Shown here: piece after piece, positions 8,405-18,172 of the stretch
Layout: each line of letters starts with the position of its first letter
How positions within the stretch are numbered: the stretch's first letter is position 1
Assembly: GCA_016709875.1 (NCBI GenBank)
Contig: JADJLZ010000005.1
Span: 186,001 to 250,000 of the forward strand
Origin: Planctomycetota bacterium
GTDB lineage: Bacteria > Planctomycetota > UBA1135 > GCA-002686595
Length of the DNA stretch: 64,000 nucleotides
Direction: 5' to 3'
The notes under the pieces: generated by a model
What the model was told of the DNA's origin: nothing
Databases searched by the model: none
What the model saw: the letters and a program-made list of their open reading frames with translations, nothing else
Position numbers and translations under genes: made by a program

Positions 8405-10044
8405 TGACCATGCTCGCACTCCTCCTCGCGCTCGTCCTCTCCGACGCCCGACCGCTCTCGACCTCGATCCAGGGCGTCACGCTCTACTCCGGGAGCGCGC
8501 TCGTGCGGCGCTCGGCAAAGATCGAGGGTTCGGGCGACTTCCTGATCCAGGGGCTGCCGGCCTGTCTGGATCCGAACAACGTGCGCGTGAGCTGCGCAGG
8601 CGGCCAGGTGCTCGACGTCGAGACGCGCGCACGCTTGCAGCCCGCACTCGCGAGCGAGCGGCTGCAGGCGCTCGCCGATGCGCGCAAGGCGATTGAGCGC
8701 GAACAGCAGCTCGCGCAGGACCAGGCGGGGCTGTGGAAGGAGGAACTCGCGCAGCTCGCGAGCATGCTCGCGAGCGAGGAGTCCGCGCACGTGCGCGAGG
8801 TCGCCTCGGGCAAGTCCAATGTCGACACCTGGACCACGAACGAGGAGTACCTCGCGGGCGAGATCCGCGAGACCGTGGGCAGGCAGCGCGAGAACACCTG
8901 GAAGCTCGAAGAGATCGCTGCGCGCCTCAGCGAGGCCATGCACGCGCTCGGCGAGGCGCGGTCGCGCGGAACGGTCCAGGTCTACGACGTGCGCGTGAGC
9001 GTCCAAGCCGCCGCCGCGGCGACGCTCGAGGTCGAGTACCTCGTCTCGAACACCGGCTGGGCGCCCGCCTACGACCTGCGCGCGCGCAAGACGCTCGACA
9101 AGGTCGAGCTCGCCTACCGCGCCAAGGTCTGGCAGCGCACAGGCGAGGATTGGAACGAGGTCGCGCTCGTGCTCTCGACCGCGCGCCCGCAGATCGGCGC
9201 GCAGGGACCCGAGCCCACGCCGCAGTGGATTTCGATGAGCATGCCGGGCGAGGCGTCCGCGGTGGCATCGGCGCGGGCGCCGGAAGAGCTCAGCGACAAG
9301 GACGTGAAGTTCAAGGGCCTTGGTTACAGCGGCGGAAACGCTCCCGCCAGCCCCGCTCCGCGCCCCTTCGCCGCGGTCGAGAGCCAGGGCCTCTCGGTGC
9401 AGTTCCAGCTGCCCAAGCCCGCGACGATCGAATCGCGCGACGAGCCCACGACGCTGCTCGTCGGCGACGCCGAGCTCGAGATCCACGCCGAGCGCCAGTG
9501 CGTGCCCGCGCTCGACACGACCGTGTGGCTGCGCGGCAAGGCCAAGAACAGCTCGCCCTGGACGATGCTCCCGGGCACGGCGCAGGTCTTCTTCGGCGCG
9601 GACTACCTCGGACCCGCGCAGCTCGACACCGTGCAGCCCGGCCAGGAGTTCACGCTGCACCTGGGCGCCGATCCGGCCTTCGTCGTGAAGCGCGAGGCGA
9701 TCGAAGACCAGCAGAAGGGCCCGGGCTTCCTTTCCAGCCGCGCGAGCGAGGTCAAGAGCTGGCGCGTGCACCTCGAGAACCACGGCGCGCTCGGTGCCGC
9801 GCCCGACGGCAGCGTCGAGGTGATCGTGCGCGAGTCGATCCCGCGCCCGCGCGACGAGCGCATCGAGGTCGAGCTCTCGCAGACCTCGCAGCCCGAGTCC
9901 GAGCTCGTGCGCTGGAAGCAGGACCGCGAGGAGCGCGGGATCCACACCTGGGTGCTGCGCGTGCCGGCGGGGGAGAAGGGCCTGGATCTGGTCTGGCAGC
10001 GCACGATCAGCTTCCCGAAGGGGCTGCGGATCCTGTTCGAGTGA
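8404..10044 (+). CDS. Mucoidy inhibitor A (MuiA)-like protein, DUF4140/DUF4139, second of a tandem pair
   Basis: This 546-residue paralogue of the preceding gene has the same order of parts: a leader (MTMLALLLALVLSDA), DUF4140 (GVTLYSGSALVRR), a coiled-coil middle, and DUF4139 (YLVSNTGWAPAYDLRAR, GEDWNEVALVLSTARP). ATG 8404 overlaps the upstream stop (TGATG), implying translational coupling; ATG 8410 is an alternative. The pair share long blocks such as GLPACLDPNNVRV and LPGTA-VFFGADYLGPAQ. They diverge most around the junction of the coiled coil and DUF4139, where this copy has an extra segment near residues 280-315. The duplicates may form a hetero-oligomer, but that is inference. Confidence 0.8.
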   Translation: MTMLALLLALVLSDARPLSTSIQGVTLYSGSALVRRSAKIEGSGDFLIQGLPACLDPNNVRVSCAGGQVLDVETRARLQPALASERLQALADARKAIEREQQLAQDQAGLWKEELAQLASMLASEESAHVREVASGKSNVDTWTTNEEYLAGEIRETVGRQRENTWKLEEIAARLSEAMHALGEARSRGTVQVYDVRVSVQAAAAATLEVEYLVSNTGWAPAYDLRARKTLDKVELAYRAKVWQRTGEDWNEVALVLSTARPQIGAQGPEPTPQWISMSMPGEASAVASARAPEELSDKDVKFKGLGYSGGNAPASPAPRPFAAVESQGLSVQFQLPKPATIESRDEPTTLLVGDAELEIHAERQCVPALDTTVWLRGKAKNSSPWTMLPGTAQVFFGADYLGPAQLDTVQPGQEFTLHLGADPAFVVKREAIEDQQKGPGFLSSRASEVKSWRVHLENHGALGAAPDGSVEVIVRESIPRPRDERIEVELSQTSQPESELVRWKQDREERGIHTWVLRVPAGEKGLDLVWQRTISFPKGLRILFE

Positions 10045-10191
10045 GGGAGAAGCCGCCCGGCAGGCGGAAGTTCTGGATTCCTTTCCACGCCCGGGCCTCC
10101 CGGGTCACGGGGGAGTATCGCCGGCGCCTTCCGAGGGGATCACCTCCCGGGGCGCGGGCCGACCCCTCCCCGTTCACAGGAATCCAGTCCG

Positions 10192-12693
10192 ATGTTCACC
10201 ACGACCTTCTCGCGCCTGGCCTTCAGCGGCCTCTTCCTCCTGCCCTTTGTCGCCGTGCCGGCGAACGCCCAGCGCGTCGCGCGGACACCCGCCGTCTCCG
10301 ACGCGTCGCAGGCGAAGCTGCCCGCCGCGCCCGCGGTCTCCCGCGACCTCCCGGTCCGCGGCGGCGATCGTGACGCGCTCGCGGCGCAGCACGCACCCGC
10401 GACGACGCAGGCTCCCGCCCTCGACACCGCGAGCGCGAGCTACCGTGCTCCGCACGACCAGCTCTACATCTCTGCGCAGGAGGACGGCTCGCCCCAGGTT
10501 CGCGGCCGCGCCTACAAGGCCGAGTTCCGCGCCGACAGCGCGACCTACATCCCGTTCTGCGGCTCGCAGGCGCCCCAGAACCACCCGCTCGCGTTCCGCA
10601 TCGAGAGCCTCACGGCCGGCAACGAGGCGATTGCCTTCGCGAGTGACGCGGTCGCGGGCCTCGAGGCCCAGACCGTGCGCTACTCCCGCGGCGGCGTGAC
10701 CGAGGTGTACGAGCTCGGGCTCGACTCGGTCGAGCAGAAGTTCGTCTTCGACTCGATCCCCGCGAGCGGCGACCTCGTCGTGCGCCTCTCGGTGCAGACG
10801 CAGATGAGCGCGTCACTCGAGAACGGCGCGATCCGCTTCACGAGCGCGGACGGCAGCGTGAGCTACGGTGCCGCGACGGTGCTCGACTCCAATGGCGCGA
10901 GCGCGCCGGTCGAGACGAAGTTCGACGGCGGCACGATCGAGCTGCGCGTCAGTGCCAGCTTCCTCGAGACGGCCGTCCTGCCGATCACGATCGACCCCGT
11001 GATCCTGACCTTCGGAGTCACCTGGACGACCGAACCGGTCGACAGCTTCGCGCCTGCAGTCGCCTGGGACGAGACGAACCTGCGCCTGTGCGTCGCGTAC
11101 GAAGAGGTCTTCAGCGCCACCGACCACGACGTGGTCGGCTCCTTCGTGGCGGCCGACGGGAGCTTCATCCAGGCGGGCTACCTCGACGCCCTCCTGGGCG
11201 ACTACTGGGCCAACCCCGACGTGGCCAACAACAACCAGTCGAGCAATTTCTACCTGGTCGCGCAGGTCGGCGATCCCTCTGGCGGCGCGCGCACGATCCA
11301 TGGACGCACGCTGGATGCGAACACAGGCGCGCTGGGCGTCGACCGGCTCGTCAGCACCGCCGACCAGACCGGCGAGAAGATCAACCCGAGCGTGGGCGGT
11401 GACCCGTACGCGGCCGGCTCGACCTACTTCACGGTGGTCTGGCAGCGCATCTTCCTCGCGGGCACGGACGACGACATCCATTACCGCCTGGTCACGCCCG
11501 CCGGCGTGCTGCAGGCCGGTGGCACGCAGCTGCTCGACGACTCGGCCGGCACCCTCGACCGCAACCCGCGCATCTCGAAGTCCTGCGAGGGAAACGGCAC
11601 CCACCATGTCGTCTGGGCGCGTTGGATCAGCTCGACGGACCGCGACGTGTTCGCCGCGGAGCTGGCCTACGACGGCACGATCACGAAGCCTCGACCTCGA
11701 TCTACACGACCGGTGACAACCCCGCGCCGGCCTGCTCGCCGGTCCTGCCCTCGGGCGATTGGCTGCTGGTCCACGAGCACGACTACGGGACCGACCGCGA
11801 CATCATCGGTCACCTGATGAACGGCGTCACCGACAACGACTTGATCAACCTGACCCTCCGCGAAGACAGCCTGGGAACCGGCATGCTGGTCCAGGATCAG
11901 CGTCACCCCTCGGCCGACACCGACGGGTTGCACTTCACCTACGCCTACGCCGAGGACACGGTTCCCGCCACGGTCGACTACGACACCTTCTGCAGCACGG
12001 TCGACGTCATCAACGGCCAGCTCACGGTGGGCGAGTTCCACAAGCCGCTGGGAGTCGGTGCCTCGCAGCAGGACTTCCCGCGCATGTGCTCGCGTGAAGG
12101 TGCCGGCGGAACCGGCCCCGCGCTCGCGATCGTGTGGCAGGCGGACAGCGTGCTCAATCTGGGCAACATCCAGGGCGCCACGTACTTCGCAGGCGACTTC
12201 GTCAAGCTCTGCACGCCGGGCTACGACGGCGTCCTGTCTTGCCCTTGCGGCAACCCGCCTGCCGGCTTCGGCCGCGGCTGCAACAACAGCAGCTCGACCG
12301 GCGGTGCGCTGATCGAGGGTTCGGGCGAGCGCATCGCTCGCCGCAGACACCGCTCAGTTCCACACGGCAGACGAGCGCGCGACTTCGCTCTCGATCCTGG
12401 CCCAGGGCTCGGTCTTGAACGGGACGGGCCTCGTGTTCGGCCAGGGCATCCGCTGCACGGGCGGCAGCCTGAAGCGCCTCTACACCAAGACGGCTTCGCT
12501 GGGTTCGATCACCGCGCCCGCCGGCGGCGATCCGACCGTCTCCGCGCGCTCGGCGACCCTGGGTGACACGATCAGCGCGGGTTCGGCGCGCTACTACTTC
12601 GTGTACTACCGCGACCCGGTCGTGCTCGGCGGCTGCCCGGGCAACTCGACCTTCAACACGACGGACACCTGCAAGGTGACCTGGCGTCCGTGA
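10192..12693 (+). CDS. Secreted protein with Cys-rich C-terminal domain, carrying two compensating frameshifts
   Basis: The whole gene would encode 833 residues, starting at ATG 10192 with a signal peptide (MFTTTFSRLAFSGLFLLPFV, cleavage after ANA). The frame breaks at 11689-11690, where one base appears to be missing after TITK; the sequence resumes one frame over as STSIYTTGDNPAP. It breaks again at about 12327 (one extra base), resuming as SASLAADTAQFHTADE. After both shifts the original frame is restored and ends with CKVTWRP. The C-terminal domain (CPCGNPPAGFGRGC, STGG, RCTGGSLKRL, YYRD, FNTTDTCKVTWRP) matches that of the protein at 3360-5093. Either the assembly has two single-base errors or this copy is decaying. 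It is followed by a strong terminator. The function is unknown. Confidence 0.72.
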
Positions 12694-12724
12694 TCGTCCC
12701 GGCCGGCGCAGTCGCGCCGGAGTT

Positions 12725-12767
12725 GCGGGGCCGTGCAGCACTCTTGCTGCGCGGCCCCGCTCTGTTT
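12725..12767 (+). terminator. Rho-independent terminator after the secreted protein gene
   Basis: A long GC-rich inverted repeat (left arm 12725-12740, right arm 12745-12760, small CTCT loop) pairs GCGGGGCCG and GCAGCA with TGCTGC and CGGCCCCGC, apart from one mismatch. It is followed by TCTGTTT. It separates the secreted protein gene from the downstream enoyl-CoA hydratase gene. Confidence 0.8.
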
Positions 12768-12836
12768 CACCTGCGCCGCGGCGGAGCGTTGGAACGCTGC
12801 GAGCGCATCGGATACAACCTTGCCCGAGAGACTCCG

Positions 12837-13676
12837 ATGCCCCCCCAATCGAAGATCCAGCTCGGCCCCTCCGAATCCCTCCCGAACGGCAAGGCGGTCT
12901 ACGCGAGCGGCAGTGGCCTGGCGCTCGTCACGCTGCTCAACCCGCCGGCGAACGGCTACTCGCACGCGATGATGCGCGACCTCGACGAGGCCATCCTGCG
13001 CGCGCGCTTCGACGAGTCCGTGCAGGTGATCGTGCTCGCCGGCGCCGGCGAGAAGTTCTTCTGCGCGGGCGCCGACATCTCGATGCTCCACGAGGTGACG
13101 CCCGAGTTCAAATACGCCTTCTGCCTGCACGCGAACGAGACGCTGCTGCGCCTCGAGCACACACCCAAGCTCGTGATCGGCGCGCTCGGCGGCCACTGCG
13201 TCGGCGGCGGTCTCGAGATCGCGCTCGCCTGCGACTTGCGCATCGCGCGCAAGGGCTCGGGGCGCACCGGGCTGCCCGAAGTGACACTGGGCGTGCTCCC
13301 GGGAACGGGCGGGACGCAGCGCCTCGCGCGCCTGGTCGGCACGAGCCGGGCGATCGAGCTCATGGCGAGCGGGAGACTCTTCGACTACGAGGAGGCGCTG
13401 GCGCTCGGCCTCGTCAACGAACTGCGCGAAGCGCCCGACGACGAGAGCTTCCTCGTCTCGGTGCTCGAGACGGCGCGCGGCTACTGCACCCCGGGCAAGG
13501 CCTCGCTCGCGGTCGGCATGATCAAGCGCGCGGTGCAGACCGGCGAAGGTCTCCCGCTCGAGTCCGGCCTCGCGCTCGAGCGCGAATTGCAGGCACGCCT
13601 GTTCGCGTCGGCTGATGCGCGCGAGGGCATCGCGGCCTTCGTCGAACGCCGCGCGCCGAAGTTCCTCGGGCACTGA
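12837..13676 (+). CDS. Enoyl-CoA hydratase/isomerase family protein
   Basis: This 279-residue crotonase-fold enzyme hydrates 2-enoyl-CoA thioesters in fatty-acid oxidation or related acyl-CoA pathways in the cytoplasm. Family marks are FFCAGADISML (oxyanion hole 1), GHCVGGGLEIALACDLRIA (oxyanion hole 2) and TGLPEVTLGVLPGTGGTQRL, where the catalytic glutamates of hydratases lie. ATG 12837 was chosen because it gives the normal family N-terminus; longer in-frame starts run into the terminator region. It heads a plus-strand run with an MDR oxidoreductase and a 3-hydroxyacyl-CoA dehydrogenase, which fits successive beta-oxidation steps. Chain-length preference cannot be read from sequence. Confidence 0.88.
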   Translation: MPPQSKIQLGPSESLPNGKAVYASGSGLALVTLLNPPANGYSHAMMRDLDEAILRARFDESVQVIVLAGAGEKFFCAGADISMLHEVTPEFKYAFCLHANETLLRLEHTPKLVIGALGGHCVGGGLEIALACDLRIARKGSGRTGLPEVTLGVLPGTGGTQRLARLVGTSRAIELMASGRLFDYEEALALGLVNELREAPDDESFLVSVLETARGYCTPGKASLAVGMIKRAVQTGEGLPLESGLALERELQARLFASADAREGIAAFVERRAPKFLGH

Positions 13677-13690
13677 GCGGCGATCACGGC

Positions 13691-14725
13691 ATGCAGGCAG
13701 TCCACGTCACCCGGCACGGCGATCCGTCGGTTCTCTCGCTCGTCGAACTCGAGCGGCCCAGCCCCGCGCCCGGCGAGGTGCTGGTCAAGGTCGCCGCGAT
13801 CAGCGTCAACCACCTCGATCTGTGGGTGCGGCGCGGCATGCCGGGTGTCAAGCTCCCGCTGCCGATGATCCCCGGCTGCGACGGCACGGGTGTGATCGTC
13901 GAGCTCGGTGCGGGCGTGCAGGGCCTTGCGGTCGGCCAGAAGGTGCTGCTCGAACCGGGCTACAGTTCGGGCAAGAGCGCGCACGATCTCGCGGGCGACG
14001 ACCACCTTTCGGACGACTACCAGATCCGCGGCGAGCACTTCGACGGCCTCGCGCGCGAGTACGTCGCGCTCGAGGCGCGCTTCGTGATGCCGTTGCCCGA
14101 TGCCTGCGATCTCGTGCGCAGCGCGGCGATCCCGCTCGTGTTCGTCACGGCCTGGGGACTGCTGGTCACGCGCGCGAAGCTGCAGGCCGCCGAGACCGTG
14201 CTCGTTCTCGGCGGAGCCTCGGGCGTCGGCTCGGCGGCGATCCAGATCGCGCGGCAGATCGGCGCGCGCGTGATCGCCAGCGTCGGCAGCGAGGCCAAGG
14301 CCGTGCTCGCGCGTTCGCTCGGCGCGCAGGAGGTCGTGCGCCACGACCAGCCCGACTGGCCGCAGGCCGTGCGCAAGCTCTCCGGCGGTCGCGGCGCGGA
14401 CGTCGTGGTCGAGCACGTCGGGCCCGCGACCTGGGCGGGCTCGATGCGCGCGCTTGCGCGCAACGGCCGGCTGGTGACCTGCGGCGGCACGAGCGGGCTG
14501 ACGGTCGAGATCCAGTTGCCGCACCTGTTCATCAAGAACCAGTCGGTCATGGGCTCGACGATGGGGCCGAAGAACGCCTTCCCCGCGATCTTCGCGCACG
14601 TCGCCTCCGGTACCTACAAGCCCGTGATCGACCGCATCCTGCCGCTCTCGAAGGTGCGCGAGGCGCACGAACTGCTCGAGAGCCGCGCCGTGCTGGGAAA
14701 GATCGTGCTGATCCCCGGCCAATAG
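13691..14725 (+). CDS. Zinc-type MDR alcohol dehydrogenase / quinone oxidoreductase family protein
   Basis: This 344-residue medium-chain dehydrogenase/reductase has the GroES-like N-terminal domain (residues ~1-130, with AAISVNHLDLWVRRGMPG and PMIPGCDGTG). It is followed by a Rossmann NAD(P)-binding domain (VLVLGGASGVGSAAIQIARQ). The four-cysteine structural zinc lobe of classical alcohol dehydrogenases is absent. It fits the quinone oxidoreductase/2-enoyl thioester reductase side of the family, which reduces activated double bonds with NADPH. Its position between an enoyl-CoA hydratase and a 3-hydroxyacyl-CoA dehydrogenase, 14 bp after the former, supports a role on acyl-CoA or related substrates. 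That assignment is inferred from context only. Confidence 0.85.
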   Translation: MQAVHVTRHGDPSVLSLVELERPSPAPGEVLVKVAAISVNHLDLWVRRGMPGVKLPLPMIPGCDGTGVIVELGAGVQGLAVGQKVLLEPGYSSGKSAHDLAGDDHLSDDYQIRGEHFDGLAREYVALEARFVMPLPDACDLVRSAAIPLVFVTAWGLLVTRAKLQAAETVLVLGGASGVGSAAIQIARQIGARVIASVGSEAKAVLARSLGAQEVVRHDQPDWPQAVRKLSGGRGADVVVEHVGPATWAGSMRALARNGRLVTCGGTSGLTVEIQLPHLFIKNQSVMGSTMGPKNAFPAIFAHVASGTYKPVIDRILPLSKVREAHELLESRAVLGKIVLIPGQ

Positions 14726-14748
14726 AACGCGAGACGAGGAGTCACTCC

Positions 14749-15621
14749 ATGACCATGCTTACCGCTGACCAGATCAAGACCACCGCCGTACTCGGCGCGG
14801 GCACCATGGGACACGGGATCGCGCACGTGCTCGCGCACAGCGGCATCGAGGTGCGCCTCTACGACATCTCCGCGAGCGCGGTCGAGAAGGGCCTCGCGAG
14901 CGTGCGTGCGAACCTCGACAAGGGCGTCGAGAAGGGCAAGGTGCAGGCCGCCGACCGCGACGCCGCGCTCGCGCGCCTCTCGGGTTCGACCAAGCTCGAC
15001 GAGGCCATCGCTGGCGTGCAGTGCGTGATCGAGGCGGTGCCCGAGAAGCTCGAGCTGAAACAGAAGCTCTTCGCGGACCTGGGGGCGAAGCTCGGGCCCG
15101 AGGTCCTGCTCGCGACCAACACCTCTTCGCTGCCGATCTCGCGCATCGCGAGCGTCACGCCCCGCGCCGAGCGCGTGGTCGGAATGCACTTCTTCAACCC
15201 GGTGCACATCATGGCGCTGGTCGAGGTGGTCGTGACCGAGCGCAGCTCGCAAGCAGCGGTCGCGACGGCCGTCGCGCTCGGCAAGCGCATGGGCAAGGAG
15301 CCGATCGTGGTCAAGGATTCGCCCGGCTTCGCGAGCTCGCGCCTGGGCGTACTGCTCGGCCTGGAGGCGATCCGCATGGTCGAGAGCGGCGTCGCTTCGG
15401 CCGAAGACATCGACAAGGCGATGACGCTGGGCTACGGCCACCCGATGGGGCCGCTCAAGCTCTCCGATCTCGTCGGCATCGACGTGCGGCTCTCGATCGC
15501 CGAGTACCTCGAAAAGGAGTTCGGCGAGCGTTTCGCCGCGCCGGCGCTGATGCGCGAGATGGTGCAGCGCGGGGAGCTCGGCAAGAAGAGCGGCAAGGGC
15601 TTCTATGACTGGAAGGCCTGA
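14749..15621 (+). CDS. 3-hydroxyacyl-CoA (3-hydroxybutyryl-CoA) dehydrogenase
   Basis: This 290-residue single-function dehydrogenase interconverts 3-hydroxyacyl-CoA and 3-ketoacyl-CoA with NAD(P). It shows the dinucleotide fold VLGAGTMGHGIAHVLA, the acidic residue YDIS ending strand 2, IEAVPEKLELKQKLF, the catalytic histidine region GMHFFNPVHIMALVEVV, and KDSPGFASSRL at the domain junction. The C-terminal dimerisation domain ends with GKKSGKGFYDW. The length is the standard one for Hbd/PaaH-type enzymes. GAGGAG lies 7 bases before ATG 14749. The 3' end overlaps the following peptidase gene by 17 bp. Together with the enoyl-CoA hydratase upstream it makes two consecutive beta-oxidation activities. 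Confidence 0.92.
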   Translation: MTMLTADQIKTTAVLGAGTMGHGIAHVLAHSGIEVRLYDISASAVEKGLASVRANLDKGVEKGKVQAADRDAALARLSGSTKLDEAIAGVQCVIEAVPEKLELKQKLFADLGAKLGPEVLLATNTSSLPISRIASVTPRAERVVGMHFFNPVHIMALVEVVVTERSSQAAVATAVALGKRMGKEPIVVKDSPGFASSRLGVLLGLEAIRMVESGVASAEDIDKAMTLGYGHPMGPLKLSDLVGIDVRLSIAEYLEKEFGERFAAPALMREMVQRGELGKKSGKGFYDWKA

Positions 15622-16837
15622 GCGCGCGCGGCTCGCGCCCGCCCCGCCTTCGCGCTTCCGACTGCCGCGCCGCTCGAGCGGCGTGCTCGACCAGGGCGAA
15701 CGCGAGCTCGCCCTCGGGCACGCGCGCGCGCTGATCGAGGCCCCGACCGCGCCCTACTGCGAGGACGGTCCGTATGCGCTCGTGGAAGAATTCGCGCGCT
15801 CGCATCCGGGCTTCGAACTCGAGCGCGACGAGCACGCGAACCTGCTCGTCACCTGGAAGGGCACGCGCAAGCGCGCGAAGTCAGAACCGCTGCTCGCGCT
15901 TAGCGCGCATCTGGACCACCCGGCGTTCCACTACGCCGGCAAGCGCGGTGGCCGGCACCAGGCGCGCCTGGCGGGCGGCGTGCCCGCGCGCTTCCTCCCC
16001 GGCGCGCGGCTGCGCTTTTTCGAGGCCGGCGGCGAGAGCGAGGCGCTCGCGACCGCGCGCATCGCGCGCGTCCTGCGCACGGCGGACGAGTCGGTGCGCG
16101 TCGAACTCGAGCACTTCGCCGGGCGCGCACGCAGGGGCATGTTCGGCGTCTTCGACCTGCCCTCGGGCACGATCCGCGGCGGGCGGCTGCATGCGCGCGT
16201 GTGCGACGACCTGATGGGTGCTGCCGCGATCCTCTCGACGCTCCAGATGTGCGCGCGCGCCGGAATCGAGCGCCCGCTGCTGGGGATCTTCACGCGCGCC
16301 GAGGAGACGGGCTTCGTCGGCTGCCTGGGCCTCTTGAAGAGCGGCGCGCTGCCTGCGGGGACACAGGTGGTCGGGCTGGAGTGCTCGCCACGCCGCTCGA
16401 CGGCGCGCGTGGGCCGCGGACCGGTGATCCGCGTCGGCGACAAGCAGTCGATCTTCGATCCGGAGCTCACGCTCGAGCTCGAAGAGGCGGCGCGTACGCT
16501 CACCGAGCGCGTCCCCGGATTCCGCTTCCAGCGCGCGCTGATGGACGGCGGCAGCTGCGAATCCACGGCCTACAACCACTTCGGCACGCGCGCGGCCGCG
16601 GTCTGCCTCGCGCTGGGGAACTACCACAACTGTGGGCCCGACGGGCGGATCGCACCCGAGTTCGTGGGCTGGGACGACTACGAAGGCCTCGTGGCGCTGC
16701 TCTTCGAGCTCGCGCGCGGTTCCGGGAAAGCCTCCCCGCGCGCGAAAATCGAGGCGCGTTTGCAGCGCATCTGGGAGCGCGAGTACAACCTGCTGTCGAC
16801 TTCCAGCCGTCGGCTGCGTCGAGGAGAGAAACGATGA
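15605..16837 (+). CDS. M42/M20-type metallopeptidase (aminopeptidase-like)
   Basis: This is a 410-residue, probably cytoplasmic di-zinc peptidase. Putative metal and catalytic positions appear in the order of the M42/M28-like clan: SAHLDHPAF (His and Asp), VCDDLMGAAAIL (bridging Asp), FTRAEETGFVG (catalytic Glu pair), GLECSP (third ligand region) and GNYHNCGPDG (final His). The peptide substrate is unknown. The annotated ATG lies inside the 3' end of the upstream dehydrogenase gene (17-bp overlap). A GTG at about 15682 (GVLDQGERE) would give a more usual N-terminus and cannot be excluded. The stop overlaps the next start as ATGA. Confidence 0.8.
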   Translation: MTGRPERARLAPAPPSRFRLPRRSSGVLDQGERELALGHARALIEAPTAPYCEDGPYALVEEFARSHPGFELERDEHANLLVTWKGTRKRAKSEPLLALSAHLDHPAFHYAGKRGGRHQARLAGGVPARFLPGARLRFFEAGGESEALATARIARVLRTADESVRVELEHFAGRARRGMFGVFDLPSGTIRGGRLHARVCDDLMGAAAILSTLQMCARAGIERPLLGIFTRAEETGFVGCLGLLKSGALPAGTQVVGLECSPRRSTARVGRGPVIRVGDKQSIFDPELTLELEEAARTLTERVPGFRFQRALMDGGSCESTAYNHFGTRAAAVCLALGNYHNCGPDGRIAPEFVGWDDYEGLVALLFELARGSGKASPRAKIEARLQRIWEREYNLLSTSSRRLRRGEKR

Positions 16838-17493
16838 GCGAATCCCCCTGGTCCGAAGAAGGCACACCCGCGCCCAAGAAGAAGGGTCTGCCCGCCTGGG
16901 CCTGGTGGGTGGGCGGCGGCTGCCTGTTCCTGCTCCTCGCGGGAGGCATCGGCACGTTTCTCGTCGTGCGCTTCGTGGGCAAGGCGGCCAAGGAGTGGAT
17001 GGACCCCGAGGCGCAGTGGGCGACGCTCAAGCAGGTGCTGCCCTACGACGAGCGCCCCGCGGGCCTCGAATTCCAGAGCAGCTGGCACCTCTTCGGCACG
17101 GACGGATGGGTGTTCCGCGATACGCGCGGCTTCGTCGTCCTGCTGATGCAGTTCGGCGGGAGCAACGCGGCGCAGACGCGTGAAGTCATGCTCGATCCGA
17201 GCGCCACCCACGGCTTCATGGGCAAGTTCGGTCGCCACGACCAGGCGCGCGTGCAACTCGAAGTGCAGGGCCGGACCCTGAGCGCGCTGCGCTTCGTGCA
17301 GGACGGAGCCGAAGGGCCCGGCAGCGAATCGCAGGGCACCGGACCGGGCGCGACGATCCTCGTCGACCTCACGCCCGAGGACGGCCGGCCGCTGATCCTG
17401 CAGATGACGCGCGCCGACCGGGGCAGCGAGGCCGTCGACGACCAGACCGTGATCGATTTCCTGAAGCCCTTCCATGTCGGCCCCCAGCGCTGA
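16834..17493 (+). CDS. Membrane-anchored protein of unknown function
   Basis: This 219-residue protein has a basic cytoplasmic head, one membrane segment at about residues 23-47 (AWWVGGGCLFLLLAGGIGTF) and a ~170-residue soluble region. The soluble part contains LEFQSSWHLFGTDGWVF and ends in VIDFLKPFHVGPQR; I recognise no domain. ATG 16834 overlaps the peptidase stop (ATGA), with GAGGAGA upstream. It overlaps the next gene by 20 bp. The next gene encodes a second protein of similar size and topology, so the two may act together. No enzymatic motif is visible. Confidence 0.75.
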   Translation: MSESPWSEEGTPAPKKKGLPAWAWWVGGGCLFLLLAGGIGTFLVVRFVGKAAKEWMDPEAQWATLKQVLPYDERPAGLEFQSSWHLFGTDGWVFRDTRGFVVLLMQFGGSNAAQTREVMLDPSATHGFMGKFGRHDQARVQLEVQGRTLSALRFVQDGAEGPGSESQGTGPGATILVDLTPEDGRPLILQMTRADRGSEAVDDQTVIDFLKPFHVGPQR

Positions 17494-18169
17494 TCCGCAG
17501 CAGACCGCGCGCCGCGAGAGCGCGCTCGGCGTCGTCGGCATCGCCGGCGGGCTGCTGCTCATCCTGGGCATCTTCCTCTGGCTGTGGACCTCGCGCGGCC
17601 GCGAGATCGACGCCTCCGAACAGTTCCGCGCCTCCTTCGCCGTGCAGGGCGTGCCCGAGGGCTGGAGCGTGGCCTTCGCGCAGGCCGTGCCCGACGGCCT
17701 CTTCGACCTGCACACGGAGCAACGCATCGTGCGCCTGGTGCGCGCGGGCGCGGCGCCGGATTCCGATCCGGTTCCCGCAGAGAGCGCGAAGCCCGACTGG
17801 AAGAAGCTGCCCGAGTCCGCACCGCTGGGGGAACCCGCGCGCCTGTACTTCGCGTGGTACGACCCTTCGAGCGGCAGCAAGGATGTCGAGGCGCAACTCG
17901 ATTCGCACCGCGCGCAGCCGCTCGAGATGCTCGGCGAAAAGGGCGGGATCGTGCGCGTCGACGCGGGCCGGGTCCCCTGGGCCGGCTACGACGCGGATTT
18001 CGTGCAAGAGCGCCTGTTCGACAAGGGCAGCTTCCGCGACGCCTTGCGCATCAACCTGAGCACGAAGGGACAGTTCTGCGTGCTCAACGTGCTCTGGCGC
18101 TGGGGCGAGCGCGGCAGCCGCGAGTCGGCGGCGCAGGCGTTGGCGCTCTTCCCGCCGCCCGCGCGGTAG
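17474..18169 (+). CDS. Membrane-anchored protein of unknown function
   Basis: This 231-residue protein has an N-terminal charged head, a membrane segment at about residues 18-38 (LGVVGIAGGLLLILGIFLWL) and a soluble C-terminal region with no family I recognise. It overlaps the upstream gene by 20 bp in another frame, so translation is probably coupled. Topology and size resemble its upstream neighbour. It ends 4 bp before the convergent glcF stop, so the two operons meet tail to tail without an obvious terminator. Confidence 0.75.
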   Translation: MSAPSADPQQTARRESALGVVGIAGGLLLILGIFLWLWTSRGREIDASEQFRASFAVQGVPEGWSVAFAQAVPDGLFDLHTEQRIVRLVRAGAAPDSDPVPAESAKPDWKKLPESAPLGEPARLYFAWYDPSSGSKDVEAQLDSHRAQPLEMLGEKGGIVRVDAGRVPWAGYDADFVQERLFDKGSFRDALRINLSTKGQFCVLNVLWRWGERGSRESAAQALALFPPPAR

Positions 18170-18172
18170 CTG

